Assembly (NCBI RefSeq): GCF_041435335.1
Contig: NZ_CP108430.1
Coordinates: 2,834,501-2,898,500 of the forward strand
Length of the DNA stretch: 64,000 bases
Direction: 5' to 3'
Origin: Streptomyces sp. NBC_01283
GTDB lineage: Bacteria > Actinomycetota > Actinomycetes > Streptomycetales > Streptomycetaceae
Position 1 is the stretch's first letter. Each line of letters opens with the position of its first letter. The translations under genes and the position numbers were made by a program. The notes below the pieces were generated by a model. The model was not told where the DNA came from, ran no database searches, and was given only the letters and a program-made list of their open reading frames with translations. Shown piece after piece: positions 42,917 through 52,258 of this stretch.

Positions 42917-43762
42917 TCAGCGGCCGAAACTTGCCAGCTTCGCCCGCAGCTGGAGCACGGATTTCGTGTGGATCTGGCTCACCCGGCTCTCCGTCACCCC
43001 GAGCACGTTTCCGATCTCGGCGAGCGTCAGCCCTTCGTAGTAGTAGAGCGTGACGACTGTCTTCTCGCGCTCCGGGAGCGTATTGATCGCGCGCGCGAGC
43101 AGCCTCCGGAGCTCGCGGTCCTCGGCGACCTCCACGGGGTTGTCGGCCGCGGTGTCCTCGAGGGTGTCCATCAGGCTCAGCCGGTTCCCGCCCTCGCCGC
43201 CGACGTGCAGCAGCTCCTCCAGAGCCACCACGTTCGCCAGCGACAACTGGCTGAAAATGGTGTGGAGTTCCTCGATGGCGATGCCCATCTCGTGGGCGAC
43301 CTCGTTCTCCGACGGCGTGCGCCGCAGCTGCGCCTCGAGCGTGGCGTAGGCCCGCTCTACGTTGCGTGCCTTCTGCCGCACGGACCGGGGAATCCAGTCG
43401 AGCGCCCGGAGTTCGTCGATCATCGCGCCCCGGATGCGGGTGATCGCGTACGTCTCGAACTTGATGGACCGCTCGATGTCGAACTTCTCGATCGCGTCGA
43501 TCAGCCCGAACACCCCGGAGGACACGAAGTCCGCCTGCTCGACATTGGGCGGAAGCCCCACGCTGACCCGGCCCGCGACGTACTTCACCAGGGGTGAGTA
43601 GTGCAGGATCAACTGCTCGCGCAGCCGCCCGTCCCCCGTGTCCTTGTACGACCGCCACAGCTCGTCCAGCGACGAGGGGGCGGGGGGCCGCTCCCGCTCG
43701 CCGCTACGGGCAGCGGGCGGAACCGCCGCCGCCCGATCGGACCCTGAGGTGTGCTGGGGCAT
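42917..43762 (-). CDS. whiG: RNA polymerase sigma factor WhiG (FliA-like)
   Basis: A 281-residue group 3 sigma factor that starts sporulation of aerial hyphae in Streptomyces. Region 2 includes [13 protein letters not shown] and [35 protein letters not shown]; region 3 has [14 protein letters not shown]; region 4 has [41 protein letters not shown]. Length matches known WhiG. ATG at 43762 follows AAGG. The 328 bp upstream (43763-44090) contain no gene and should hold the promoter and leader. No anti-sigma gene is adjacent. Confidence 0.96.
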   Translation of the reverse strand: MPQHTSGSDRAAAVPPAARSGERERPPAPSSLDELWRSYKDTGDGRLREQLILHYSPLVKYVAGRVSVGLPPNVEQADFVSSGVFGLIDAIEKFDIERSIKFETYAITRIRGAMIDELRALDWIPRSVRQKARNVERAYATLEAQLRRTPSENEVAHEMGIAIEELHTIFSQLSLANVVALEELLHVGGEGGNRLSLMDTLEDTAADNPVEVAEDRELRRLLARAINTLPEREKTVVTLYYYEGLTLAEIGNVLGVTESRVSQIHTKSVLQLRAKLASFGR

Positions 43763-44090
43763 GTGTTGCCTTGAGCCGTTCTGCCGTGAGGTGGTGAGGT
43801 CGTGCGGGCCGATGGTTTCGCCCGCGCCCGCGAGGTGGTGAGCTTGCGTGAAGTGAATGAGGTTGTCCGTCTGTCTGCCTGTGGTTGCCTGTCCGCGTCG
43901 GAATCCTTGTGAGCGTAGCGTGACTGGAGTGTCGCAGTGTGCGAACAGCAGGGGATCCCGCGTACGCAGATACGTTCCGCTGGGCGCCCCACCGAGCACC
44001 TCCCGTCGCCGTGCGTGACGATCGCGAAGCGTCAACTGCGGCCATTCCCAAGGCCATCGGGGGTTCATCCAGACGGCCGAACACGTTCGG

Positions 44091-45257
44091 TCACGGAGCG
44101 TCTCCTTTCGGCAAGACCGACACAATCGCCTGGCGTGTCAACTGCCAGCCGTCGCCGTGTCGTTCGACGAACCCGAGAGAGCGCAACTCGTACAGCCGAC
44201 CGATCGCCGCGTCCACCACCGTGCCCGCGCCGAGCGCGATCTCCCGGGGTGACGCGCTGCCCCGGGCGGGCAGCGCCGCCAGGACGCGCGCGGCATCAGG
44301 GGCGAGCAGATCGCGCGGTACGACGGGGCCGCGGCGCTCCGGGGCCAGCTCGCCCATGTCGCCCACCAGCTCGACGATTTCCGCCGCGTCGGTCACCAGG
44401 ATTCCGTCCCGACGCAGCAGTTCGTGCACCCCCGAGGAGAGCCCGCTCGTCGCGGGGCCCGGCACCCCCATCGTGAACCGTCCCAGCTCCCGCGCACTGC
44501 GCGCCGTGGCGAGCGCACCACTGCGGTAAGCGGCCTCGACGACGACACTCCCCCGGGTGAGAGCGGCGATCACGCGGTTCCGGAGGATGAATCTGCTCGG
44601 CGTGGGATGGTCCCCGGGCGGCAACTCCCCCACAAGCAGACCCTGTTCCGCGATCCTCCTGAGCAACTCGGTGTGTCCTCGCGGATAGGCCCGGTCGACC
44701 CCGCACGCGAGCACCGCGACCGTGGCCCCGCCGGCCCCCAGTGCTCCCCTGTGCGCGGCCCCGTCCACCCCATAGGCGCCGCCCGACACGACCACCCAGC
44801 CCCGCTCGGCCAGCCCCGCGCCGAGCCCGGCCGCCATATGCGCCCCGTACTCCGTGCAGGCCCGCGCGCCGACCACCGCCACCGACCGCAGCGCCCAGAT
44901 CCGCAGGCTGGGCTGCCCCCGCACCCACAATCCCACCGGCCGCGCGTCCCCGAGGTCGTCCAACTGGACGGGCCACTCCGCCTCCCCCGGGCACACGAAC
45001 CGCACCCCCGCGTCCCGCGCCACCACCAGATCCCGCTCGGGCCGCGCGTTCCCGGCCCGCGCCCGCAGCCCTTCCCACCGGGCCGGTGTCACTCCGTCGA
45101 GCCGCTCCTCCCCCTCGGCCAGCCGTCGCACCACTTCCACGGCCCCGGCCTCGCGCAACCACCGTCCGCCCACCTCGTCCCCCGGTTCGAGGATCCGGGT
45201 CAGGGCGACCCTCGCCAGCCGCTCCTGCTCCGAGGAGGGGCCCGGGTCCTCGGTCAT
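44091..45257 (-). CDS. dprA: DNA-processing protein DprA
   Basis: A 388-residue DprA/Smf protein. The Rossmann core is recognised by [45 protein letters not shown] and [35 protein letters not shown]-terminal winged-helix of about 60 residues follows ([32 protein letters not shown]). DprA loads RecA onto incoming single strands in transformable bacteria; its role in Streptomyces is unclear. The start overlaps the comM stop as ATGA. Confidence 0.94.
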   Translation of the reverse strand: MTEDPGPSSEQERLARVALTRILEPGDEVGGRWLREAGAVEVVRRLAEGEERLDGVTPARWEGLRARAGNARPERDLVVARDAGVRFVCPGEAEWPVQLDDLGDARPVGLWVRGQPSLRIWALRSVAVVGARACTEYGAHMAAGLGAGLAERGWVVVSGGAYGVDGAAHRGALGAGGATVAVLACGVDRAYPRGHTELLRRIAEQGLLVGELPPGDHPTPSRFILRNRVIAALTRGSVVVEAAYRSGALATARSARELGRFTMGVPGPATSGLSSGVHELLRRDGILVTDAAEIVELVGDMGELAPERRGPVVPRDLLAPDAARVLAALPARGSASPREIALGAGTVVDAAIGRLYELRSLGFVERHGDGWQLTRQAIVSVLPKGDAP

Positions 45258-46873
45258 GTCAGTGCCCCGATCGCCATCGGCACGCCCCTCGACACCCCCG
45301 TACGCAACTGCAGCGCCAGGGCGACGTCCTGTGCTGCGGGTCGGCCACGGCCTGCGAGGTCCGCGACGGTCCAGGCCACCCGCAGGACCCGGTCGAGCCC
45401 CCGGGCGGTCAGGAAGCCGCGCTCCAGGTCGAGTTCGGCGGCGTCCAGTGCGCCCGGCTCGGCGGGCCACCGCGTGCGCAGGGCGTGGCCCGGCACCTCG
45501 CTGTTCGTACGCCAGCCGGTGTCGGCCAGCCTGGCCGCGGCCCGCTCCCGGGCGCCGCGTACCCGGTCGGCGACCGTCTGTGTGGAGTCCCCCGGAGTGC
45601 CGAACCCCGCCAGCTCGGATCGTGTGACCGGCTCCACCTCGACCTTCAGGTCGACCCTGTCGAGCAGCGGGCCCGAGAGCCGCGCCTGATAGCGGCGGAT
45701 GACGGATGCCGGGCATTCGCAGCCGTCGCCCAGCAGGGTGTGCCGACCGCAGGGACAGGGGTTGGCCGCGAGCACCATCAGGAACTTCGCGGGCAGTCGC
45801 ACCACTCCCGCGCTGCGAGCGATCACCACATGGCCCGACTCCAGGGGCTGCCGCAAGGAGTCCAGGGTCTGGGTGCTGAATTCCGGCGCCTCGTCGAGAA
45901 AGAGCACGCCACGATGAGCCAGCGACACCGCCCCCGGCCGTGCGATTCCCTTGCCGCCGCCCACCAGCGACTGCATCGTCGCGGAGTGGTGCGGTGCGCA
46001 GTACGGCGCGGTGTCCACCAACGGCTTGCCCGGTGGCAGCATGCCCGCCACGGAATGGACGGCCGTCACCTCCAGGGACTCCTCCCGGGTCAGCCGGGGC
46101 AGGATCGCCGGCAGCCGCTCCGCGAGCATCGTCTTTCCCGCGCCCGGCGGGCCCTGCAGAAAGAGGTGGTGCCCGCCCGTGGCCGCCACCTCCACGGCGG
46201 TCCTGGCCGAGGTCTGTCCGACGACGTCGGCGAGGTCCAGGGCGAGGGCGTCGTCGAGGCCGCCGCTGAGCCCCGTGCCGATACCGGTCCCGGGCACGCA
46301 GAGCCCCGCGAGCATCGGGTCGGGCCGCCCGGGCACGTCCGGCTCCTCCTCCGGCACCGGCTCGTCGGTCAGCACGGCGATCAACTGCCGCAGGCTGCGC
46401 ACCCCGAGCACCGAGACCCCCGGCACCAGCGCCGCCTCGGCCGCCGTGCACTCCGGGACGACGACCTGCTCATAGCCCGCGTCCGCCGCCGCCAGGACCG
46501 CGGGGAGCACGCCCCTGACCGGCCGCACCCGCCCGTCGAGCCCGAGCTCGCCGATCATCACGATGTCGGTGAGGGTCCGCGGATCGATCCGCTCGGCCGC
46601 ACCGAGCACGGCGCAGGCCACCGCGAGATCGAATCCGCTGCCGCTCTTGGGCACCGAGGCCGGGCTGAGGCCCACCGTGAGCTTCTTCTGGGGCCATTCC
46701 CCGCCCGAGTTGACCACCGCGGCCCTGACCCGGTCCTTGCTCTCCGTGAGGCTCTTGTCCGGGAGCCCGACCAGCGTGAACGCCGCGACGCCCGGCTCCA
46801 GATCAGCCTGCACCTCGACGACCACGCCCTCGACGCCCACCAGAGCCACGGAGCACGTACGCGCGAATCCCAT
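45254..46873 (-). CDS. comM: YifB/ComM family Mg-chelatase-like AAA ATPase
   Basis: A 539-residue protein with an N-terminal Lon-protease-like fold (VEVQADLEPGVAAFTLVGLPDKSLTESKDRVRAA) and an AAA core: Walker A QGPPGAGKTML, Walker B GVLFLDEAPEF, and a Cys cluster ANPCPCGRH with GCECPAS. In Vibrio, ComM is a branch-migration helicase for integrating transformed DNA. It lies between yraN and dprA with one-base and four-base overlaps, a conserved yraN-yifB-dprA order. Confidence 0.93.
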   Translation of the reverse strand: MGFARTCSVALVGVEGVVVEVQADLEPGVAAFTLVGLPDKSLTESKDRVRAAVVNSGGEWPQKKLTVGLSPASVPKSGSGFDLAVACAVLGAAERIDPRTLTDIVMIGELGLDGRVRPVRGVLPAVLAAADAGYEQVVVPECTAAEAALVPGVSVLGVRSLRQLIAVLTDEPVPEEEPDVPGRPDPMLAGLCVPGTGIGTGLSGGLDDALALDLADVVGQTSARTAVEVAATGGHHLFLQGPPGAGKTMLAERLPAILPRLTREESLEVTAVHSVAGMLPPGKPLVDTAPYCAPHHSATMQSLVGGGKGIARPGAVSLAHRGVLFLDEAPEFSTQTLDSLRQPLESGHVVIARSAGVVRLPAKFLMVLAANPCPCGRHTLLGDGCECPASVIRRYQARLSGPLLDRVDLKVEVEPVTRSELAGFGTPGDSTQTVADRVRGARERAAARLADTGWRTNSEVPGHALRTRWPAEPGALDAAELDLERGFLTARGLDRVLRVAWTVADLAGRGRPAAQDVALALQLRTGVSRGVPMAIGALT

Positions 46874-47250
46874 CAGGCCACCCCCCGCGCGTGCTCCACG
46901 ACGGGGGCGCCGCGGCGTGGGATCAGCACGCCGACCAGGTCGATGCGCACACCGCCCGGTGGTGGACCGCCGCGCTCCTCGATCCAGCGCTCGGCGAGCC
47001 GCCGCAGCCGCTCCGCCTTGGCCTGGCCCACGGCCTCCATCGGGTGCTGGAAGATCCCCGCGCCGACCAGGCGGGCTCTGCGCGTCTTGACCTCACAGAC
47101 GACCAGCGCTTCGCCGTCCATGGCCACGATGTCGATCTCGCCGGTTCTGCCGCCGCGCCAGTTGCGCTCCAGAACCGTCATCCCGGCTTCGCCCAGCCGC
47201 CTCGCGGCCAGATCTTCGCCGTACCGCCCGACTGCCCCACGTGCGTTCAT
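46873..47250 (-). CDS. yraN: YraN family nuclease-fold protein (UPF0102)
   Basis: A 125-residue protein of the restriction-endonuclease-like fold. Active-site-type residues are visible: [34 protein letters not shown] (Asp, Glu-x-Lys) and RIDLVGV. The biochemical function of the family is unproven. ATG at 47250 has GGAGGTGG 7 nt upstream, a strong start for the yraN-comM-dprA operon. The stop overlaps the comM start (TGATG). Confidence 0.93.
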   Translation of the reverse strand: MNARGAVGRYGEDLAARRLGEAGMTVLERNWRGGRTGEIDIVAMDGEALVVCEVKTRRARLVGAGIFQHPMEAVGQAKAERLRRLAERWIEERGGPPPGGVRIDLVGVLIPRRGAPVVEHARGVA

Positions 47251-47356
47251 GTCGGAACCACCTCCGACATCCACACTGGGACTCAGCCCCGGACCTTGTG
47301 GATCTTGGTGGACGACTCACGCGTTGTGGATAACTCACTCACCCGTGCCGGTGAAC

Positions 47357-47665
47357 TCAGCCGCCCGGCAGCTCGAGATCGCTCTTGTTGAGCTCCTCGA
47401 TATTCACGTCCTTGAACGTGAGGACGCGTACCTGCTTCACGAACCGTGCGGGCCTGTACATGTCCCACACCCAGGCATCCGCCATGGATACCTCGAAGAA
47501 AACCTCACCCTGGACGGAGTGCACCTGCATCTCGTAGTCGTTGGTGAGATAGAAGCGCCGTTCGGTCTCGATCACGTATTTGAACAGACCGACGACATCG
47601 CGGTACTCCCGGTAGAGCTTCAGCTCCATCTCGGTCTCGTACTTCTCGAGGTCCTCGGCGCTCAT
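47357..47665 (-). CDS. DUF2469 family protein
   Basis: A 102-residue conserved actinobacterial protein starting MSAEDLEKYETEMELKLYRE, followed by a beta-rich part with RRFYLTNDYEMQ and DAWVWDMYRPARFV. No catalytic residues are recognised. AAGGGG lies 8-10 nt before the ATG. It is found next to yraN in many actinobacteria, suggesting a housekeeping role of unknown type. Confidence 0.92.
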   Translation of the reverse strand: MSAEDLEKYETEMELKLYREYRDVVGLFKYVIETERRFYLTNDYEMQVHSVQGEVFFEVSMADAWVWDMYRPARFVKQVRVLTFKDVNIEELNKSDLELPGG

Positions 47666-47720
47666 GGCATGTTCCCCTTCAGCCGTGCGTCCCCCTATTG
47701 TGCGTCAGCCCCTGAAGCCT

Positions 47721-48239
47721 CTACACGATTTCCGTGTCGAGCGTCTCGGGCCGGCTCGGAGGACCCTCGTCGAGCAGCCTGCGAAGCAACTCGGCGAGCC
47801 TGGTCGGATACACCGTCTCATGTGCCTCGGTCAGTTCCTGGCACGTCCACCAACGCGCTCCCGCGACAGTCCGTCGTTCCAGCTCCGTCAACCCTGTGGC
47901 CTGCGTGTACGTCTGTGACGTACGCGCCAGGAAGTACCGCTCGTCCTGGTCCCAGCGCCGGCCGGCGAAGGGGAAGGAGCAGAGCCGCTGCCACAGGGCA
48001 GGCCCGAGCTCGACCTCGGAGATGCCCGTCTCTTCCATCAGTTCTCGCAGCGCGGCCTGTTCATGCGTCTCGTCGCCCTCCAGACCGCCGCCCGGCGTGA
48101 ACCACCAGTCGTCCGCCGTGTCCTCGGGCTCGTGGCCGTGCAGCAGGAGGATCCGGTCCTGCGGATCGAGCAGCACCACCCGCGCGACCCTGCGCGCCGC
48201 CCCCGGGTCCACCCCGGGCGGCGACGGCTCAGCCGACAT
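47721..48239 (-). CDS. Nudix hydrolase
   Basis: A 172-residue Nudix-fold pyrophosphohydrolase. The Nudix box is complete: GGGLEGDETHEQAALRELMEETGI, with the RELMEETG metal-binding core. WWFTPGG just before it is typical of the family. The nucleotide-derivative substrate cannot be predicted. The ATG at 48239 lies inside the 3' end of sipZ (11-nt overlap), so translation is probably coupled to the signal peptidase gene. Confidence 0.92.
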   Translation of the reverse strand: MSAEPSPPGVDPGAARRVARVVLLDPQDRILLLHGHEPEDTADDWWFTPGGGLEGDETHEQAALRELMEETGISEVELGPALWQRLCSFPFAGRRWDQDERYFLARTSQTYTQATGLTELERRTVAGARWWTCQELTEAHETVYPTRLAELLRRLLDEGPPSRPETLDTEIV

Positions 48240-48996
48240 GGGCGCTCTCCGCCGAGCGGTCGCGGTTCCGCGGACGCTCACGCCCGCGCCGCATCCGCTT
48301 GGCCACCGGGCCGTACGCGGCACCGCCCAGGACCAGGACGGCACCGGCCACCACGGCCCACACCATGAGCCGCACGGGGCCGGGCTCGGAGATTCCGCCC
48401 GGCATGTCCGCGAAGCCCGCGGGCCGCTCCAGCGTCCCGAGCCTCTCCGTCGGCCAGGCCACCGCGTCGACCCGCCCCTCGACCGCACCGCGCGGCACGG
48501 AGCCGTGGTTGGAGTCGCCCAGGTGCACGCTGGAGTCCAGGGAGCCGCTGCGCTCGTCACCGAGCAGGAAGAGATTGCCCTTGGGGACCGTGGTGGCCGG
48601 GATTCCGGTGGCCGCGGCGCCCTCGCCCTCGGGAAGATACGGTTCTGCGACGGGCTTGCCGTTGACCATCAGCTTGCCGTCCGTGCAGCAGGAGATCCGG
48701 TCTCCGCCGACGCCGACCACACGCTTGACCATCGGCAGGTCGCCCCAGCTCGCCTGCCTGAAGACGACGACGTCGCCCCGGCGCACCTCGCTGCCGTCTA
48801 TCCGCTCCGCGAGGACCCGGTCGCCCGCGCCGATCGTCGGCGTCATCGACCCGGTGGGCACGGTGTACGGCTGGTACAGGACGGCGCCCCAGATGAAGCC
48901 TCCCAGGAAGAGCACACAGCCAAGGGCCACGGCCAGTCCCGACAGCACGCTGCCGAGCCGTCCATGGCCCTCGTCCGTACGTTGTGTCCTGCTCAT
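48229..48996 (-). CDS. sipZ: type I signal peptidase SipZ-like
   Basis: A 255-residue membrane-bound signal peptidase. An N-terminal span (VLSGLAVALGCVLFLGGFIWG) precedes the catalytic Ser in VPTGSMTPTI and the general-base Lys in PMVKRVVGVGGD; box E is LGDERSGSLDSSVH, and a second span (VWAVVAGAVLVLGGAAYG) lies near the C-terminus. It cuts signal peptides from Sec/Tat exported proteins. ATG at 48996. It is the last of four consecutive sip genes on the minus strand, 80 bp after sipY. Confidence 0.93.
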   Translation of the reverse strand: MSRTQRTDEGHGRLGSVLSGLAVALGCVLFLGGFIWGAVLYQPYTVPTGSMTPTIGAGDRVLAERIDGSEVRRGDVVVFRQASWGDLPMVKRVVGVGGDRISCCTDGKLMVNGKPVAEPYLPEGEGAAATGIPATTVPKGNLFLLGDERSGSLDSSVHLGDSNHGSVPRGAVEGRVDAVAWPTERLGTLERPAGFADMPGGISEPGPVRLMVWAVVAGAVLVLGGAAYGPVAKRMRRGRERPRNRDRSAESAHVG

Positions 48997-49076
48997 CCCA
49001 GTGCTCCCCCATATCGGAGACGACCCCGCGCCCCTACGAGCAGGAGCACGGAAGATCGGTGATCTGGGACGGCACC

Positions 49077-50054
49077 CTACCCGGCGGTACCTCCGCCAGA
49101 AACCCTCGCGGCCTGGGCAGCGGCCACCGTGAGCCGACGCCTGCGCCAGAGCACGACCGGCACCGCACCCGCGAGGCCGAGGGCCGCGGGCGCCGCGCTC
49201 ATCGCGGCGTTGATGCCCTGCTGGTCGAAGGTGTCCGGCTTGGGCAGCGTCGCCCAGCGGGTGGGCGGCCAGGCGATCACGATGGCGCGGCCCACGACGT
49301 TGTCGACGGGGACGGCGCCGCCGCCGGGCTGGTTCTGGTGGTAGCGGGAGTCCAGCGAGTTCTGCCGGTGGTCACCCATGACCCAGATCTTGCCCGCGGG
49401 GACGGTGACCTTGAACTGGCCGCCCTGGTCGTCGACGCTGCACGGGGTGTTGCCCTCGAAGACGTACGGCTCGTTCAGCGCCTTGCCGTTGACCTTCACC
49501 GGGCCGGTGCCCTTGCACTCCACCGTGTCACCGCCGACCGCGATGACCCGCTTGATCAGGTCCTTCTCGTCGGCGGACGGCATCAGGCCGACCCAGCCGA
49601 GGACCCGCTGAATCGCGTTCGGGTCGGGCGTCGGCTCACCGTCGAGCCAGTGGCCCGGGTCGTTGAAGACGACGACCTCGCCGCGCTCCGGCTCCGAGCC
49701 GAACCACGGTGTCAGCTTGTCGACCAGGACGCGGTCGCCCTTCTGGAGCGTGTTCTGCATCGAGTCCGAGGGAATCGAGAACGCCTGCACCAGGAAAGTC
49801 TTGATCACCAGCGCCAGGATCAGCGCGATGCCGATGAGGAGTGGCAGCTCCTTCCAGAAGGAGCGGGGCTTCTTCGCCCCCTTGGCGGGCTTCCCGTCCG
49901 TCTCATCGGGTGCGGGACGGGCGCCCGCGGTGTCACTCCCGGGGTTCACGCCGTCCGCCGCGGCCCCGGCCTCCGGCTCGTCTGATCGCCCTGGCTGCTC
50001 CTCGGGCCCACCGTGTCCGGACCGTGCGCCGACCGCCACATCCCCCACATCCAC
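49077..50054 (-). CDS. sipY: type I signal peptidase SipY-like
   Basis: A protein of about 325 residues. An acidic disordered N-terminus of 68 residues leads into a span (LPLLIGIALILALVIKTFLV), catalytic Ser in IPSDSMQNTL and Lys in DLIKRVIAVGGD, and MGDHRQNSLDSR. A second hydrophobic span lies near the C-terminus. The GTG at 50054 or the one at 50048 (GAGGAG about 5 nt upstream) is used. Either places the first roughly 120 nt inside the sipX reading frame, which ends at 49933. Confidence 0.9.
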   Translation of the reverse strand: MDVGDVAVGARSGHGGPEEQPGRSDEPEAGAAADGVNPGSDTAGARPAPDETDGKPAKGAKKPRSFWKELPLLIGIALILALVIKTFLVQAFSIPSDSMQNTLQKGDRVLVDKLTPWFGSEPERGEVVVFNDPGHWLDGEPTPDPNAIQRVLGWVGLMPSADEKDLIKRVIAVGGDTVECKGTGPVKVNGKALNEPYVFEGNTPCSVDDQGGQFKVTVPAGKIWVMGDHRQNSLDSRYHQNQPGGGAVPVDNVVGRAIVIAWPPTRWATLPKPDTFDQQGINAAMSAAPAALGLAGAVPVVLWRRRRLTVAAAQAARVSGGGTAG

Positions 50055-51018
50055 TCCTCAGTCCGTGCCGCTGCCCGCTCCTGATGCGATGCAGGCCCAC
50101 CACTCCCATAACGAGCGGGAGTTCCGCAGGGGTCGGGAGTCCGGTCAATCCGTATCGATCGCCGGGGGCCAGCCTATGCGACGCCCCGATGGCGGTGTCC
50201 GAACCCGCACGCGCGTCGGGCACAGACGCGTACGTATCGGGCTCTTCCAGCTTGCGCCAGTGGTCGAAGGGCCAGGCGATGACGAGTGCCCGCCCGACCA
50301 CACTGTCCTCGGAGACGGTGCCGCTGAACTTCTCGGTGCGGTGGAAACGGGAGTCGGCCGAGTCGGAGCGGTGGTCACCCATGACGAAGAGGCGCCCCTT
50401 GGGGACCTTCACCTCGAAGTTGAACGACGAGGGGTCATCCCCCGGGTTGATGTACGGCTCGGTGAGCGGGACTCCGTTGACCGTGAGCTTCTTGTTCTTG
50501 TCGCAGCACTTCACGGTGTCGCCGCCGACGCCGACCACGCGCTTGATCAGGTCGCGTTCGTCGTCGGAGGGCAGCAGCCCGATGAAGGTGAGGCCTTCCT
50601 TGACCTGCTTGACGCCTACGGGGTCGTCCTTCTTCTTGGCCTGCTCGTCCTTGAGCCAGTCGCCGGGGTCCTTGAAGACGACGACATCGCCGCGTTCGGG
50701 CTTGGCACCGAACCACGGGGTGAGCTTGTCGACGAGGACCCGGTCGCCGATCTTGATCGTCTGCTCCATCGAGCCCGAGGGGATCACGAAGGCCTGCACC
50801 AGGAAGGTCTTCAGGACCAGGGCTATCAGCAGCGCGACGCCTATGAGGAGAGGTATCTCCTTGATCGCCGAGCGCTGCCTGCGCCGCTTGACCTTCCGTG
50901 CGAGCTTGCGCCGCTCGGCCCTTCCGGGCAGTACGGGACCCGTGGTGGGGCGGGAGCCGGTGGGCAGCCGGGTGTCCGTGCGGTGGCTGGCGGCCCGGGT
51001 CCGCCCGCGGTTACCCAT
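49933..51018 (-). CDS. sipX: type I signal peptidase SipX-like
   Basis: A 361-residue signal peptidase. A basic N-terminus (RRKLARKVKRRRQR) precedes the span LPLLIGVALLIALVLKTFLV-like, then Ser in IPSGSMEQTI, Lys in DLIKRVVGVGGD and MGDHRSDSADSR. After the catalytic domain, a long Arg/Gly-rich tail (from about residue 300) has no family look and largely overlaps the sipY start in another frame. The ATG overlaps the sipW stop region by 8 nt. A genuine tail, or a stop shifted relative to other species, are both possible. Confidence 0.9.
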   Translation of the reverse strand: MGNRGRTRAASHRTDTRLPTGSRPTTGPVLPGRAERRKLARKVKRRRQRSAIKEIPLLIGVALLIALVLKTFLVQAFVIPSGSMEQTIKIGDRVLVDKLTPWFGAKPERGDVVVFKDPGDWLKDEQAKKKDDPVGVKQVKEGLTFIGLLPSDDERDLIKRVVGVGGDTVKCCDKNKKLTVNGVPLTEPYINPGDDPSSFNFEVKVPKGRLFVMGDHRSDSADSRFHRTEKFSGTVSEDSVVGRALVIAWPFDHWRKLEEPDTYASVPDARAGSDTAIGASHRLAPGDRYGLTGLPTPAELPLVMGVVGLHRIRSGQRHGLRSGCGGCGGRRTVRTRWARGAARAIRRAGGRGRGGRREPRE

Positions 51019-51730
51019 GCGCGCCGCCTGGTGCCGGCACGCGCGCGTAGCTGTCGGGACGCTCCAGGGAGGTCCAGTGACCGATGGGCCAGGCGATCCA
51101 GTCGGCCCTGCCGATCACGGAGTCGACGGGGATCATGCCGCCGCCGGGCTGGCCCAGGTGGTCGCGGGAGTCGCTGGAGTGGCTGCGATGGTCACCGAGG
51201 ACGAACAGGGTGCCTTCGGGGACGACCGCGACGAAGCGCGCCTTTGAGGGGGTGTCCCCCGGGTACAGGTACGGCTCGTCGACGGGCTCGCCGTTCACCT
51301 TGATCCTCCCCCGCTCGTCGCAGCAGACCACCCGGTCTCCGCCCACCCCTGCGACCCGCTTGATGTAGTCGGCATCCCCGAAGTAGCCACTGCCGTCGAA
51401 GACGACCCCGTCACCTCGCTGCGGCTCGGAACCGAAACGGTACGCCAACTTGTTGACGAGTACCCGGTCTCCGACCCGGAACGCGGGCTCCATGGAGCTG
51501 CTGGGGATCTGGAACGGCTGCATCACGAAGGTGCTGACGAGCAGCAGGGACACCATGCAGATGAGCAGCGTCAGGGTGATCCTGCCGCCGGGCACCCAGG
51601 ACACGAACGACATAAAAGCGGAGCGCGACCGGCCCTCCGCCCCCTCGGACCCTCCGTCGCGCTCGGCGCTCGGGGAGTCGGTGGGTGGGGAGGAGCGGTC
51701 GCGCTCCGTGTGCTGTGCTTCGGTGTCCAT
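51011..51730 (-). CDS. sipW: type I signal peptidase SipW-like
   Basis: A 239-residue signal peptidase with one N-terminal span (ITLTLLICMVSLLLVSTFVM), catalytic Ser in IPSSSMEPAF and Lys in DYIKRVAGVGGD, plus LGDHRSHSSDSRDH. No C-terminal span is seen, unlike SipY and SipZ. It is the first of the sip series and follows rplS by 45 bp, so it may be partly cotranscribed with the ribosomal genes. Confidence 0.93.
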   Translation of the reverse strand: MDTEAQHTERDRSSPPTDSPSAERDGGSEGAEGRSRSAFMSFVSWVPGGRITLTLLICMVSLLLVSTFVMQPFQIPSSSMEPAFRVGDRVLVNKLAYRFGSEPQRGDGVVFDGSGYFGDADYIKRVAGVGGDRVVCCDERGRIKVNGEPVDEPYLYPGDTPSKARFVAVVPEGTLFVLGDHRSHSSDSRDHLGQPGGGMIPVDSVIGRADWIAWPIGHWTSLERPDSYARVPAPGGAHG

Positions 51731-51775
51731 CGGGGCCAGATGCTATCCGGCTCCGCTGTGGACCCGTGCGCGAGC

Positions 51776-52126
51776 TCAGTTGTCGCGCTTCTCCTTGATC
51801 TTCGCGGCCTTGCCGCGCAGCTCACGGAGGTAGTACAGCTTCGCGCGACGCACGGCGCCGCGGGAGACGAGCTCGATCTTCTCGACGATCGGGGTGTGCA
51901 CCGGGAAGGTGCGCTCCACGCCGACGGAGAAGGAGACCTTGCGGACCGTGAAGGTCTCGCGCACGCCGGCACCCTGGCGACGGATGACTACGCCCTTGAA
52001 CTGCTGCACACGGGAGCGGTTGCCCTCGATGACGCGCACGTGGACGTTGACGGTGTCACCCGGGCGGAAGGCCGGGATGTCGGTGCGCAGCGAAGCGCTG
52101 TCGACGGAGTCGAGCAGGTTAGCCAT
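51776..52126 (-). CDS. rplS: 50S ribosomal protein L19
   Basis: A 116-residue L19 of normal length, located at the 30S/50S interface. It starts [26 protein letters not shown] and contains the conserved [27 protein letters not shown] and [19 protein letters not shown]. It lies 132 bp after trmD in the rpsP-rimM-trmD-rplS order found in most bacteria. Confidence 0.98.
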   Translation of the reverse strand: MANLLDSVDSASLRTDIPAFRPGDTVNVHVRVIEGNRSRVQQFKGVVIRRQGAGVRETFTVRKVSFSVGVERTFPVHTPIVEKIELVSRGAVRRAKLYYLRELRGKAAKIKEKRDN

Positions 52127-52258
52127 GATCGTCTGCTTTCTTCACTGATGCCACAGGTCATCAGCGGGAAGTTCGTGATGAGGATTCGATAGCTGTTCGC
52201 GTCGGGCGGGCGTCTTTCCCCCTGTGGCAGGGGCGCACGCTGGACGTACAGCAGCGGC

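Noticed and set aside
43763..44090. An extra gene between dprA and whiG
   Set aside because: Frames on both strands are short or Arg/Thr-rich shadows; the region best fits the whiG promoter and leader.
44741..48100. Very long open frame (1119 codons) on the plus strand opposite dprA-comM-yraN
   Set aside because: It is Pro/Arg/Ala low complexity and lies antisense to well-supported genes; GC-rich third positions leave reverse frames open.
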